Shown here: positions 35,024-44,661 of the stretch, piece after piece
Layout of the letters: the number at the start of each line of letters is the position of its first letter
Numbering within the stretch: the stretch's first letter is position 1
Notes under the pieces: generated by a model
Told to the model about the DNA's origin: nothing
What the model saw: the letters and a program-made list of their open reading frames with translations, nothing else
Databases searched by the model: none
Origin: Chromohalobacter marismortui
GTDB lineage: Bacteria > Pseudomonadota > Gammaproteobacteria > Pseudomonadales > Halomonadaceae
DNA: 64,000 nucleotides
Assembly: GCF_004364315.1 (NCBI RefSeq)
Contig: NZ_SOBR01000009.1
Coordinates: 40,230-104,229 of the forward strand
Direction of reading: 5' to 3'
Translations under genes and position numbers: made by a program

Positions 35024-35290
35024 GTGGCGAACACCAAACAGGCCCGTAAACGCGCCCGCCAGGCGGAGCAGCGTCGTCAGCACAATGCCAGCCAACGCAG
35101 CATGGTGCGCACGTACATCAAGCGCGTCGTCAAGGCGATCCAGACTGGCGATCATGGTCAGGCCATGACCGAGTTCAAGGCAGCCCAGCCGGTCATCGAC
35201 CGCATCGCTGACAAGGACGCGATCTCCAAGCGCAAGGCTGCACGTATCAAGAGCCGTCTGAACAAGCGAATTAAGGCCCTGGCTGCCTGA
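35024..35290 (+). CDS. rpsT: 30S ribosomal protein S20
   Basis: This 88-residue, Lys/Arg/Ala-rich protein begins [20 protein letters not shown] and shows [10 protein letters not shown] at the end, as for S20. The start codon is GTG with AAGGAG seven bases upstream; E. coli rpsT also uses a non-ATG start (TTG), which takes part in its autoregulation. It is monocistronic, with a strong terminator behind. Confidence 0.99.
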   Translation: MANTKQARKRARQAEQRRQHNASQRSMVRTYIKRVVKAIQTGDHGQAMTEFKAAQPVIDRIADKDAISKRKAARIKSRLNKRIKALAA

Positions 35291-35315
35291 AGCCGGGTCT
35301 TGGCGGTAACGCGTG

Positions 35316-35342
35316 AAAAAACCGGCTTCGGCCGGTTTTTTT
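35316..35342 (+). terminator. Rho-independent terminator of rpsT
   Basis: AAAAAACCGGC, loop TTCG, GCCGGTTTTTTT: an 11-bp stem with a tetraloop and a run of seven T. Confidence 0.95.
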
Positions 35343-35381
35343 GTAAGTGGCGCTTGGGCGTCGGGGGCGTGGAGATAGCCG

Positions 35382-36989
35382 GTGACGGGTAAACATTCAC
35401 AGGCAGTGCCGACAGGCGACGCGTCGTCAGCGTCGCCGCCTCGGCCTGAGGGGCGTGGCGGCCTGTTACGCTCAGGGATGGTGGTCAGCACCATGACCAT
35501 GCTCTCGCGCGTGATGGGGCTGGCGCGGGACGTCGTGATCGCGACCTTGTTTGGCGCCGGCAGCGGTGCGGATGCCTTCTTCGTCGCCTTCAAGATTCCC
35601 AACTTCATGCGCCGCCTGTTCGCCGAGGGCGCCTTCAATCAGGCGTTCATCCCGGTATTGTCCGAGTATGCCACGCAGCGGACGCGTGAAGAAGTGCGCG
35701 AATTGCTCGACGCGGTGTCGGGCAGTCTCGGCTTGATACTGGCCTTGCTCAGCGCCGTGGCGGTGCTTCTCGCGCCCTGGCTGGTGTGGCTGTTCGCGCC
35801 GGGATTCAGCGCTGACCCGGGTAAACTGGCGCTGACCGCCGACATGCTACGTCTGACGTTTCCCTATCTATGGCTGATTTCGCTGACCGCCTTCGCGGGC
35901 AGCGTGCTCAACACCTGGAACCGTTTTGCCGTGCCGGCGTTCACGCCGGTGCTGCTCAACCTGTCGTTGATTGGCGCGGCGCTGTGGCTGACGCCTTGGA
36001 TGCAAGATCCCGTCATGGCGCTGGCCTGGGGCGTACTGATCGCGGGTGTCGTCCAACTGGGCTTTCAGGTACCGTTTCTGGCGCGCCTGGGATTGACCCC
36101 GCGTCCTTGGCCCAACTTCCGACACCCTGGAGTGCGCCGCGTTCTGGTATTGATGGCGCCGGCGCTGTTCGCCGTGTCGGTGTCACAAATCAATCTGTTA
36201 TTGGATACCGTGCTGGCGTCGTTGCTGGCGTCGGGCAGTGTGTCCTGGCTGTACTACTCGGATCGCCTTGTAGAATTGCCGCTGGGGGTGTTCGGGGTGG
36301 CACTGGGCACGGTGATCCTGCCGGCGCTCTCCAAGCGTCACGCCGAGCAGTCGCCCGAGCACTTTGCCAAGATGCTCGACTGGGCGCTGCGTGCGGTGCT
36401 GCTGCTCGGGCTTCCCGCGGCCCTGGCCCTGGTGCTGCTGGCCGAGCCATTGCTGGTCAGCCTGTTCCACTACGGGGCGATGACGGATCACGATATCGTG
36501 ATGGCGGCGCGCAGTATGCGGGCCTATGCGCTGGGGTTGTTGCCTTTCATGCTGATCAAGGTGCTGGCGCCGGGATATTTCGCACGCCAGGACACCAAGA
36601 CGCCGGTCAAGATCGGGATCGTGGCGATGGTCGCCAACATGGCCTTCAATCTGTTGCTGATCTTGCCACTGGCGCATGCCGGTCTGGCGTTGGCCACGGC
36701 GCTGTCGGCGTTTCTCAATGCCGGTATGCTGGGCTGGGGGCTACGACGGCGCGGCGTGTTAACGTTCCAGCCGGGCTGGGGACGCTTCGCGCTGACGCTC
36801 GGGGCCGGCTGCGTGATCATGGGAAGCGGTATCTGGTGGCTGGTGCCCGAATGGCATGCCTGGCTCGACTGGCGCGTGTGGCAGCGTGTCGTGACCCTGT
36901 TGGGGCTGACCCTGGGCGGCGTGGTGGTCTATTTTGGATGGCTGGCGCTATGCGGCGTGCGGCTCAGGCATTTTCGCCTGCGTGGCTAA
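35382..36989 (+). CDS. murJ: MurJ (MviN), lipid II flippase
   Basis: This 535-residue inner-membrane protein has about 14 hydrophobic helices and moves lipid II across the membrane for peptidoglycan synthesis. Recognisable parts are RVMGLARDVVIATLFGAG, FKIPNFMRRLFAEGAFNQAF and FFARQ-like YFARQDTKTPVKIG. The GTG at 35382 has GGAGATAG before it and gives an N-terminal extension of about 25 polar residues compared with E. coli. An internal start nearer GLLRSGMVVST is possible. It precedes ribF. Confidence 0.96.
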   Translation: MTGKHSQAVPTGDASSASPPRPEGRGGLLRSGMVVSTMTMLSRVMGLARDVVIATLFGAGSGADAFFVAFKIPNFMRRLFAEGAFNQAFIPVLSEYATQRTREEVRELLDAVSGSLGLILALLSAVAVLLAPWLVWLFAPGFSADPGKLALTADMLRLTFPYLWLISLTAFAGSVLNTWNRFAVPAFTPVLLNLSLIGAALWLTPWMQDPVMALAWGVLIAGVVQLGFQVPFLARLGLTPRPWPNFRHPGVRRVLVLMAPALFAVSVSQINLLLDTVLASLLASGSVSWLYYSDRLVELPLGVFGVALGTVILPALSKRHAEQSPEHFAKMLDWALRAVLLLGLPAALALVLLAEPLLVSLFHYGAMTDHDIVMAARSMRAYALGLLPFMLIKVLAPGYFARQDTKTPVKIGIVAMVANMAFNLLLILPLAHAGLALATALSAFLNAGMLGWGLRRRGVLTFQPGWGRFALTLGAGCVIMGSGIWWLVPEWHAWLDWRVWQRVVTLLGLTLGGVVVYFGWLALCGVRLRHFRLRG

Positions 36990-37062
36990 GAGCGGGGGAC
37001 ATGGCTGTCAGGCGTGGCCCCCTTGGTTATAATCGAACGTTTCACCGGCATATGAACGGCAC

Positions 37063-38130
37063 ATGGAACTGATCAGAGGACTGCACAATCTGCACGAGGC
37101 GGGCCCGTGCGTGGCGACGATCGGCAATTTCGATGGCGTGCATCGCGGTCATCAGGCGATCCTCGATCAGCTCAAGAGTCGTGCCACGGCGCTGGGGTTG
37201 CCGATGACGGTGGTCGTCTTCGAGCCCCAGCCACGCGAGTACTTTGCCGGTGAGCAAGCGCCCCCTCGTTTGAGCCGGCTACGCGACAAGGTCGAGCTGC
37301 TGGCCGAATACGGTGCCGAGCGCGTCGTCTGTCTGCCCTTCAATGCCGCTCTGCGAGGTCTGACGGCCGACGAGTTCATCGAGCGCGTGCTGATCCGTGG
37401 CCTGGGCGTCAAGCATCTTGTCGTGGGAGACGACTTTCGCTTCGGCTGTGACCGGGCGGGCGATTTCGCCTTGTTGCAACGTGTGGGTGAACGCTGTGGC
37501 TTCGAGGTCGAGCATACCCGCACGTTCGTCCTCGACGATGAGCGTGTCTCCAGTACCCGAGTGCGCACCTTGCTGGCCAGCGGCAATTTCGCCCAAGCCG
37601 CGCGATTGTTGGGACGCCCTTATCAACTGTCGGGACGCGTGGTCGCGGACCGGCAACTGGGGCGCACCATTGGCGTACCCACCGCCAACCTGCCGTTGAC
37701 GTCGCGCTCTCTGGCATTACGCGGTATCTATGCCTGCGTCACACGATTGCCCGATGGTCGAGAGCTGTCGGGGGCGGCCAATATCGGGTGGCGACCGACC
37801 GTGGGCAGCACCCGGCCGGTGCTGGAAGTACATTTGTTCGATTTCGAGGGTGACCTCTACGGCCAACGCCTTACGGTCGTGCCTTGTGCGCGGCTGCGAG
37901 GCGAGGTCAATTTTGCGGGGCTGGAGGCCCTGACGCGTCAGATCCATGCCGACCTGGCGCAGGCACGTCGCTATTTTCGCGCGGCCACGCCGCTCGATGC
38001 CATTGCGCTCGAGCTGCCGTGCACTTCGACTGGCTGGACTTATCCGCTGGCCTCGGCGCCCTTGGCGCCCGAGCCTTCGACTTCCGACTCCTCGGCGGGC
38101 ACGCGCCCGGCCGACCAAGACGATGGCTGA
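37063..38130 (+). CDS. ribF: RibF, riboflavin kinase / FAD synthetase
   Basis: This 355-residue bifunctional enzyme converts riboflavin to FMN and FAD. The N-terminal nucleotidyltransferase domain has CVATIGNFDGVHRGHQ and the ISSTxxR-like VSSTRVRTLL. The kinase domain has GRTIGVPTANLPL and NIGWRPT. The kinase domain seems to end near residue 305 (LAQARRYF). About 50 further residues (PLASAPLAPEPSTSDSSAG and onward) are low-complexity and have no counterpart in E. coli RibF (313 residues). ileS starts nine bases after the stop, a common pairing. Confidence 0.96.
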   Translation: MELIRGLHNLHEAGPCVATIGNFDGVHRGHQAILDQLKSRATALGLPMTVVVFEPQPREYFAGEQAPPRLSRLRDKVELLAEYGAERVVCLPFNAALRGLTADEFIERVLIRGLGVKHLVVGDDFRFGCDRAGDFALLQRVGERCGFEVEHTRTFVLDDERVSSTRVRTLLASGNFAQAARLLGRPYQLSGRVVADRQLGRTIGVPTANLPLTSRSLALRGIYACVTRLPDGRELSGAANIGWRPTVGSTRPVLEVHLFDFEGDLYGQRLTVVPCARLRGEVNFAGLEALTRQIHADLAQARRYFRAATPLDAIALELPCTSTGWTYPLASAPLAPEPSTSDSSAGTRPADQDDG

Positions 38131-38139
38131 CCTTCCGCT

Positions 38140-40980
38140 ATGAGCGATTACAAACATACCTTGAACCTCCCCGAGACCGACTTCCCCATGCGCGGCATGT
38201 TGCCCAAGCGTGAGCCGGGGCGGGTATCGCAATGGCAGGACATGAACCTCTACGAACGCCTGCGCGAGGCGCGCGCCGGTCGTGAGAGCTTCGTGCTGCA
38301 CGATGGCCCTCCCTATGCCAACGGCAGCATTCACATCGGTCATGCCGTCAACAAGATCCTCAAGGACATCGTCGTCAAGTCGAAGGCGCTGGCGGGATAC
38401 GACGCGCCTTATGTGCCCGGCTGGGACTGCCACGGGTTGCCCATCGAGCACAAGGTCGAGACCACCCACGGCAAGCATCTCGCCGCCGGCGAGGCGCGTG
38501 ATCTATGCCGCGAGTACGCGGGCGCGCAAATCGAGGCGCAGAAGACCGATTTCGTGCGTCTGGGCGTGGTCGGTGACTGGGAACATCCTTACCGCACCAT
38601 GGATTTCGCCAACGAAGCCGGCGAGATTCGTGCGCTGGCCAAGATGGTCGAGGGTGGTTATGTCTTCAAGGGGCTGAAGCCGGTCAACTGGTGCTTCGAT
38701 TGTGGCTCGGCCCTGGCCGAAGCCGAGGTCGAGTACGCCGACAAGAAGTCCGATGCCATCGATGTCGCCTTCACCGCCGCCGAGCCCGCCAAGCTAGCGA
38801 CGGCGTTTGAGCTCACGTCGCTCGACAAGCCGGCGGCCATCGTCATCTGGACCACCACGCCGTGGACCATTCCCGCCAACCAGGCGCTGAACGTGCATCC
38901 TGACTTCACCTATGCCCTGGTCGATACCGGCGAGCGGCTGCTGGTGCTCGCCGAGGAACTGGTCGAGAGCTGCCTGACGCGCTATGGCCTCGAGGGTGAT
39001 GTCGTGGCCACGGCCACGGGCGCGGCGCTGGAGTTCGTCACTTTTCAGCATCCGTTCTACGAGCGCGTGGCGCCGGTGTATCTCGCCGATTACGTGACCG
39101 TGGAAGAGGGCAGCACGGGGATCGTCCACTCGGCGCCTTCCTACGGCCTGGATGACTTCATGACCTGCCGCGCGCACGGCATGAGCTTCGATGACATGCT
39201 CAACCCTGTGCAGGGCAATGGCGTATACCGCGACGACCTGCCGTTGTTCGGCGGGCAGATGATCTGGAAGGCCAACCCTCAGATCGTCGATACGTTGCGC
39301 GAAGTCAACGCGCTGATGGCGCACACGCCGATCACGCATAGCTACATGCATTGCTGGCGCCACAAGACCCCGGTCATCTATCGTGCCACGGCGCAATGGT
39401 TCGTGGGCATGGACCGCGAAGACGATCAGGGGCGTACCCTGCGGCAGCGTGCACTGGACGGCGTCGAGGCGACCCAGTTCATCCCCGCCTGGGGCAAGGC
39501 GCGTCTGCACTCGATGATCGCCAACCGTCCCGACTGGTGCATTTCGCGCCAGCGCAACTGGGGGGTGCCGATTCCGTTCTTCCTGCACAAGCAGACCGGG
39601 GAATGGCATCCGCGCACCGTCGAGCTGATGGAAGCTGTCGCCAAGCGCGTCGAAGCCGAGGGTATCGATGCCTGGTTCCGTCTCGACGCCAGTGAGCTGC
39701 TGGGCGACGAGGCCGGCGACTACGAGAAAGTCACCGATACCCTGGATGTGTGGTTCGATTCCGGCACCACCCATTGGCATGTCTTGCGGGGCTCGCATGC
39801 GCTGGGGCACGCGCAAGGGCCGCGCGCCGATCTGTATCTCGAAGGGTCCGACCAGCATCGCGGCTGGTTCCATTCGTCGTTGCTGACCGGGTGCGCCATC
39901 GACGGCCATGCGCCCTACAAGGCGCTGCTGACACACGGCTTCACCGTCGACGAGAAAGGCCGCAAGATGTCCAAGTCGATGGGCAACGTCATCGCACCAC
40001 AGCAGGTGATGGATAAGCTGGGTGCCGATATCCTGCGCCTGTGGGTCGCCTCCACCGACTATTCCGGTGAGATGGCGGTCTCCGACGAGATCCTCAAGCG
40101 TACCGCCGATGTCTACCGGCGTATTCGCAACACTGCGCGCTTCTTGCTGGCCAACTTGAACGGCTTCGATCCCGCGCGTGACGCCGTGGCGTTCGAGGAC
40201 ATGCTGGCCCTGGATCAGTGGGCGGTGGATCGTGCCGCGCAGCTTCAGGAGCGCATGCGGACGGCCTATGACGACTACCGTTTCCGTGACGTCTATCAGC
40301 AGGTGCACGACTTCTGTGCCCACGAGCTGGGCGGCTTCTACCTGGACGTGATCAAGGATCGCCAGTACACCACCCAAGCCGATTCGCGCGCGCGCCGCAG
40401 CTGTCAGACGGCGCTCTATCATGTGGTCGAGGCGCTGGTGCGCTGGGTGGCGCCGATTCTGTCCTTCACCGCCGAGGAAATCTATGAGGCCATTCCCGGC
40501 GCACGCGGCGATAGCGTGCTGCTGGAAGAATACTATCCGCATCTGGCAACCCTGGAGGCGGATGCCCTCATGGGGCGTGCGTTCTGGTCGCGGGTGCTCG
40601 AGGTCAAGCAGGCGGTCAACAAGTGCCTGGAAGATGCGCGTAACGCCAAGGTGATACGCAACAGCCTCGCTGCCGAGGTCACGCTCTACGCCGATGATGG
40701 CCTGCGCGAGACCTTGGCACAGCTCGGTGATGAGTTGCGTTTCGTGTTGTTGACCAGCGAGGTGCATCTGTCGTCGCTGAACGCGGCGGGCAGCGAGCAG
40801 GCCGAGGCCAGCGAGCTCGACGGCCTCAAGGTGGGGGTGATGGAAAGTCCGCACACCAAGTGCGAGCGCTGCTGGCATCACCGTGCTGACGTGGGCACGC
40901 ATGCCGCCGATCCGAACCTGTGCGGCCGCTGTCTGAGCAACCTGCCCGACGGACCGGGCGAAACGCGTCGTTATGCCTGA
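38140..40980 (+). CDS. ileS: Isoleucyl-tRNA synthetase
   Basis: This 946-residue class I synthetase has the HIGH motif as [13 protein letters not shown] and KMSKS as [10 protein letters not shown], with the CP1 editing domain between ([15 protein letters not shown]). The C-terminal zinc finger is CERCWHH with CGRCLSNL. Size and layout fit the bacterial IleS type 1. It lies in the ribF-ileS-lspA-fkpB-ispH series found in most gammaproteobacteria. Confidence 0.99.
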   Translation: MSDYKHTLNLPETDFPMRGMLPKREPGRVSQWQDMNLYERLREARAGRESFVLHDGPPYANGSIHIGHAVNKILKDIVVKSKALAGYDAPYVPGWDCHGLPIEHKVETTHGKHLAAGEARDLCREYAGAQIEAQKTDFVRLGVVGDWEHPYRTMDFANEAGEIRALAKMVEGGYVFKGLKPVNWCFDCGSALAEAEVEYADKKSDAIDVAFTAAEPAKLATAFELTSLDKPAAIVIWTTTPWTIPANQALNVHPDFTYALVDTGERLLVLAEELVESCLTRYGLEGDVVATATGAALEFVTFQHPFYERVAPVYLADYVTVEEGSTGIVHSAPSYGLDDFMTCRAHGMSFDDMLNPVQGNGVYRDDLPLFGGQMIWKANPQIVDTLREVNALMAHTPITHSYMHCWRHKTPVIYRATAQWFVGMDREDDQGRTLRQRALDGVEATQFIPAWGKARLHSMIANRPDWCISRQRNWGVPIPFFLHKQTGEWHPRTVELMEAVAKRVEAEGIDAWFRLDASELLGDEAGDYEKVTDTLDVWFDSGTTHWHVLRGSHALGHAQGPRADLYLEGSDQHRGWFHSSLLTGCAIDGHAPYKALLTHGFTVDEKGRKMSKSMGNVIAPQQVMDKLGADILRLWVASTDYSGEMAVSDEILKRTADVYRRIRNTARFLLANLNGFDPARDAVAFEDMLALDQWAVDRAAQLQERMRTAYDDYRFRDVYQQVHDFCAHELGGFYLDVIKDRQYTTQADSRARRSCQTALYHVVEALVRWVAPILSFTAEEIYEAIPGARGDSVLLEEYYPHLATLEADALMGRAFWSRVLEVKQAVNKCLEDARNAKVIRNSLAAEVTLYADDGLRETLAQLGDELRFVLLTSEVHLSSLNAAGSEQAEASELDGLKVGVMESPHTKCERCWHHRADVGTHAADPNLCGRCLSNLPDGPGETRRYA

Positions 40981-41028
40981 TGACGCATCACGGAATGGCG
41001 CCGCTTGATCCTGATATGAGAGGCTTGA

Positions 41029-41571
41029 ATGAACGACGCTGCAACGCCTGATCGATCGGTGCCGCCCATGCAGCGGCCCCTGCGCTGGCTATGGCTGACG
41101 CTGCTGGTGATCGTGCTGGACCTGGGCAGCAAACTGCTCGCCAGCACGTATCTGATCTATGCACAACCGGTCGAAGTATTGCCGGTGTTCAACTTCACGC
41201 TGCTGCACAATACCGGCGCGGCGTTCAGTTTCCTGGCCGGTCACGCCGGGTGGCAACGCTGGTTGTTCGCGGCCATCGCGATTGGCGTGAGCATCGGCTT
41301 GACCGTATGGTTGACGCGCCTCAAAGCCGGTGAACGTCTCTCGGCGGCAGCGATTGCACTGGTGATCGGCGGTGCGCTGGGCAATCTCTACGATCGCCTG
41401 GTGCATGGCTATGTGGTCGACTTTCTGTCGTTTCATTGGCAGGGATATTACTTTCCTGCCTTTAACTTGGCGGATACCGCCATCACCTTGGGCGCCATAG
41501 GCTTGATTCTGGCCTCCCTGCGTGACGGCCGACGAGACACGGTGACATCCGATAAGAGAGACGCCCCATGA
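41029..41571 (+). CDS. lspA: Lipoprotein signal peptidase (SPase II)
   Basis: This 180-residue membrane aspartyl protease removes signal peptides from diacylated prolipoproteins. It has four helices and the conserved parts NFTLLHNTGAAFSFLAG, GGALGNLYDRLVHGYVVDF and FNLADTAI, containing both catalytic Asp residues. Its end overlaps the fkpB start by four bases (ATGA). Confidence 0.98.
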   Translation: MNDAATPDRSVPPMQRPLRWLWLTLLVIVLDLGSKLLASTYLIYAQPVEVLPVFNFTLLHNTGAAFSFLAGHAGWQRWLFAAIAIGVSIGLTVWLTRLKAGERLSAAAIALVIGGALGNLYDRLVHGYVVDFLSFHWQGYYFPAFNLADTAITLGAIGLILASLRDGRRDTVTSDKRDAP

Positions 41572-42011
41572 GTGAATACCGCATCGGTGACGGGATGGAA
41601 GTGACGTTGCATTTCACCGTCAAACTGGAAGACGAAACGGTGATCGATTCCACCCGCGACAAGGCGCCGGCGACGTTTCAGGTCGGCGATGGTAATCTGC
41701 CACCGGGGTTCGAGACCCCGCTCAAGGGCATGACCGACGGCGAGACCGGCCGGTTTACCATTACCCCCGAGCACGGCTTCGGCCAGCACAATCCGCAGAA
41801 CGTTCAGCGCCTGCCGCGCGATCAGTTCGACGACGAGCTCGAAGTCGGCACGATGATGTCGTTCACCGACCCGGGCGGCGGCGAGTTGCCGGGTGTCATC
41901 GCCGAGATCGACGAGCGCAATGTCGATGTGGACTTCAATCACCCGCTGGCGGGGCGTACCCTGACCTTCGAGGTGGAAGTGATCGAGGTTCGTCCGGCCA
42001 CGACCCATTAA
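41568..42011 (+). CDS. fkpB: FkpB (SlpA), FKBP-type peptidyl-prolyl isomerase
   Basis: This 147-residue cytoplasmic SlpA-type FKBP has HFTVKLEDETVIDSTRDK, LPPGFETPLKGMTDGE, TITPEHGFG-like FTITPEHGFGQHNP and the insert-in-flap region VQRLPRDQFDDELEVG. It probably helps fold or escort proteins. It is translationally coupled to lspA and followed by ispH. Confidence 0.97.
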   Translation: MSEYRIGDGMEVTLHFTVKLEDETVIDSTRDKAPATFQVGDGNLPPGFETPLKGMTDGETGRFTITPEHGFGQHNPQNVQRLPRDQFDDELEVGTMMSFTDPGGGELPGVIAEIDERNVDVDFNHPLAGRTLTFEVEVIEVRPATTH

Positions 42012-42072
42012 GCTTTGACGGGCGCACGCCGCCCATCGATACGATGCCACGACGCATCGAGGCGAGGTAAGC

Positions 42073-43026
42073 ATGCAAATCAAGCTGGCCAATCCACGCG
42101 GTTTCTGCGCCGGCGTCGACCGTGCCATCGAGATCGTCAATCGCGCGCTCGATGTGTTCGGGCCGCCGATCTACGTGCGTCACGAAGTCGTCCACAATCG
42201 CTTCGTGGTGGATAGCCTGCGCGAGCGCGGGGCGGTGTTCGTCGAGGAGCTGCACGAAGTGCCCGACGACGTCATCGTCATCTTCTCCGCCCACGGGGTG
42301 TCACGTGCGGTGCAGCAAGAGGCCGAGCGACGCGGATTGCGCATCTTCGATGCCACCTGCCCGCTGGTCACCAAGGTGCACATGGAAGTTCTGCGCTACG
42401 CCAAGCGCGGTCAAGAGTGCGTGCTCATCGGCCATGCCGGCCATCCCGAGGTCGAAGGCACCATGGGCCGCTACGATACCTCGTTCGGCGGTCAGATCTA
42501 TCTGGTCGAAGACGAGCAGGATGTGTCGAACCTCGAGGTCAACGCCCCCGAGCGGCTGGCATTCGTCACCCAGACCACGCTGTCCATGGATGATACCTCA
42601 AGGGTCATCGACGCCCTGCGCGAGAAGTTTCCGCACATCGACGGGCCGCGCAAGGACGATATCTGCTATGCCACACAGAATCGTCAAGATGCGGTGCGTG
42701 AACTGGCGAGCGAAAGCGGCCTGGTGCTCGTGGTGGGCAGCCCCAACAGCTCCAATTCCAACCGCCTGCGTGAATTGGCCGAGCGCACCGGCACGCCGGC
42801 GTATCTGATCGATACCGCCGAGCAGATTCGCCCCGAGTGGTTAGAGGACGTGGGCACCATCGGCATCACGGCCGGTGCCAGTGCACCGGAAGTCCTCGTC
42901 CAGGCGGTCATCGACCGGCTCAAGTCGCTGGGGGCGGAGGACCCCAATGAACTTGCCGGGCAGGCGGAAGACATCGTCTTTTCCATGCCTAAGGAGTTGC
43001 GCGAGCAGGTGATCGCCAGCGCATGA
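42073..43026 (+). CDS. ispH: IspH (LytB), HMBPP reductase
   Basis: This 317-residue [4Fe-4S] enzyme performs the last step of the non-mevalonate isoprenoid pathway. The three cluster cysteines are in [24 protein letters not shown] and [22 protein letters not shown] and [16 protein letters not shown] complete the active site. GAGG lies shortly before the ATG. The type IV pilin genes begin about 130 bases downstream. Confidence 0.98.
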   Translation: MQIKLANPRGFCAGVDRAIEIVNRALDVFGPPIYVRHEVVHNRFVVDSLRERGAVFVEELHEVPDDVIVIFSAHGVSRAVQQEAERRGLRIFDATCPLVTKVHMEVLRYAKRGQECVLIGHAGHPEVEGTMGRYDTSFGGQIYLVEDEQDVSNLEVNAPERLAFVTQTTLSMDDTSRVIDALREKFPHIDGPRKDDICYATQNRQDAVRELASESGLVLVVGSPNSSNSNRLRELAERTGTPAYLIDTAEQIRPEWLEDVGTIGITAGASAPEVLVQAVIDRLKSLGAEDPNELAGQAEDIVFSMPKELREQVIASA

Positions 43027-43155
43027 GCCGTTGGTGCTATGCGACACGATCTGTCGTTACATTTCGTTTCAAATAGGCTACATTGAGGGAGCGTCTGGAC
43101 GCTCGCTCTTGGCCGCGTGTGCGACGCTTTGCCTCAAACCATCAGGAAGTCGTAC

Positions 43156-43689
43156 GTGCCGCATCGTGCTTGCCGCCTTCGCCACGTGTCGCATCATCGT
43201 GGTTTTTCCCTTCTCGAGCTGCTGATCGTGCTGGTGATCTTCGCGATCTTGGCCAGCATCGCCGTGCCCAGTTTTCAGCGCCTGCAGCAACGTCAACAGT
43301 TGACCGCGGCGAGCAATGAACTGGTGGCGGCGCTGCGCCTGGCGCGTGGTGAAGCCATCATGCGCGAGACCGAGGTCACGCTGTGTGCGAGTGCTGATGG
43401 CGAGTCATGTGGGGGCAAAGACTGGGCAAAAGGCTGGAGAGTAGAGGCTTCAGGAAGTAATGATAATCCGATCATTATCCATGAGCCGCTGCCGGCACAG
43501 CTCAGTGTGGGAGACAAGAACGCCCAACCTCCCGATGAAGTCACTTTCGATGACCTGGGATATCCCGATGCGGGTAGCGAATGGCTACTCAGTCATGCGG
43601 GACTGTCGGACGGCGCCTCACGCCAAGTGTGTCTGGAGGTGACCGGACGGGCCTATGTCGCCGGCCCGGGCGCGGGGTGTGACTCGTGA
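43156..43689 (+). CDS. fimT: FimT/GspH-type minor pilin (first set)
   Basis: This 177-residue prepilin has the type III signal G followed by FSLLELLIVLVIFAILAS, with Glu at +5, so it should be cleaved by PilD and methylated. The periplasmic part is GspH/FimT-like with paired cysteines (LCASADGESCGG; VCLE and GCDS at the end). The GTG at 43156 is preferred since AGGAAG lies six bases upstream; GTG codons at 43117 and 43186 are alternatives. It heads a four-gene run of overlapping genes fimT-pilV-pilW-PilX-like. Confidence 0.85.
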   Translation: MPHRACRLRHVSHHRGFSLLELLIVLVIFAILASIAVPSFQRLQQRQQLTAASNELVAALRLARGEAIMRETEVTLCASADGESCGGKDWAKGWRVEASGSNDNPIIIHEPLPAQLSVGDKNAQPPDEVTFDDLGYPDAGSEWLLSHAGLSDGASRQVCLEVTGRAYVAGPGAGCDS

Positions 43690-44114
43690 TGGCGCCGCCG
43701 CTGCAGTCTTCGCCCCGTGCCCAGCGCGGCTTCGGTCTGATCGAGGTGCTGGTAGCACTGACTATTCTCTCCATCGGCATGCTCGGGCTCGCCGCGATGC
43801 AGCTCACCTCCTTGCAGTTCGCCCGCGAGAGTCTCAATACGACCATCGCCACCATCATGGTCCGAGACATGAACGAACGTGCCTGGGCGCAGCAGGGCGA
43901 GGTCTGCACAGATCTTAAGAGTCAATGGAAGGATTATGTCGCCAATTTTGAAGGACTTCCCTCGGCTCATGGAGAATGGGGGAAAATCGCCAATGGCCTT
44001 TATGACCTCAAGATTACTTGGCAGGGTATCGAAGACTCTGATGGTGAAGAGGATCCTCCTCCGCCCGTGAAGTTGGTCGCCTTCCTGCCATGCAAGGAGC
44101 CGGCAGATGACTAA
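43686..44114 (+). CDS. pilV: PilV-type minor pilin (first set)
   Basis: This 142-residue prepilin carries RG followed by FGLIEVLVALTILSIGMLGL, the PilV/GspI type of N-terminus with Glu at +5. PilV helps prime pilus assembly together with PilW, PilX and FimT. GTGA overlap with fimT; ATG 43689 is an equivalent start. The C-terminal half becomes AT-richer and shows atypical codons compared with upstream housekeeping genes. The second set has its own PilV at 47033. Confidence 0.85.
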   Translation: MMAPPLQSSPRAQRGFGLIEVLVALTILSIGMLGLAAMQLTSLQFARESLNTTIATIMVRDMNERAWAQQGEVCTDLKSQWKDYVANFEGLPSAHGEWGKIANGLYDLKITWQGIEDSDGEEDPPPPVKLVAFLPCKEPADD

Positions 44115-44661
44115 CCAACATCGTCAACGCGGCTTCACGCTGATCGAGATGATGATCAGCATGTTTCTCGGCTTGATTATCCTCGGTGGTACTGTGTCGG
44201 CATACCAGGCTATAAGCGGCCTTCGCGAGCAGCGCGATGGTATCTATGCGGTGCAGGATGAAGTGGTCTATGTGCATCGTGCGCTGGCGCAGGCCGTAGC
44301 GCTGGCTGGCATGGTAGAGGTCGCTAACAAGAGTGAGCTAACGATTACGCCTTTTGGCCAGATTAAAAGCGGGCGTTATGCGGGATGTCCTCAAGAGGAC
44401 AGCGCCCCCCCTTGGAAATGGCGTGTCGCTGCCAACAGCGATGGGGTGAAAATGCTCGAATGCAATGACCAAGGCGTGCTGGCATTGTCTGCTCCAGGCA
44501 TTACCAACATAAAGTTTTCTGTATGTGCCAACGCCACGCACCCATGCGTGGGTGTCGAACTGAAGTATACCCCATGCCGGGAAGACGACGAGTGTGATGG
44601 GCAAACCCTGAACTTTCATCTTGCCTCTCGCGCAACGTCTGATAGTCAAGGTGATCCGTGA
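44107..44661 (+). CDS. pilW: PilW-type minor pilin (first set)
   Basis: This 184-residue prepilin starts MTNQHRQRG with FTLIEMMISMFLGLIILGG after the cleavage site, as in PilW/GspJ. The periplasmic part is Cys-rich (CPQED, LECND, VCANATHPC, TPCREDDEC), about seven cysteines, suggesting disulfides. It is shorter than the second-set PilW (255 residues). It overlaps pilV by eight bases and the following gene by four, so all are co-translated. GC content is below that of the flanks. Confidence 0.82.
   Translation: MTNQHRQRGFTLIEMMISMFLGLIILGGTVSAYQAISGLREQRDGIYAVQDEVVYVHRALAQAVALAGMVEVANKSELTITPFGQIKSGRYAGCPQEDSAPPWKWRVAANSDGVKMLECNDQGVLALSAPGITNIKFSVCANATHPCVGVELKYTPCREDDECDGQTLNFHLASRATSDSQGDP

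Noticed and set aside
38794..40902. A 702-codon open frame antisense to ileS
   Set aside because: It lies wholly inside ileS, whose motifs are clear. Long antisense frames are expected in high-GC DNA, and the translation shows no known domain.
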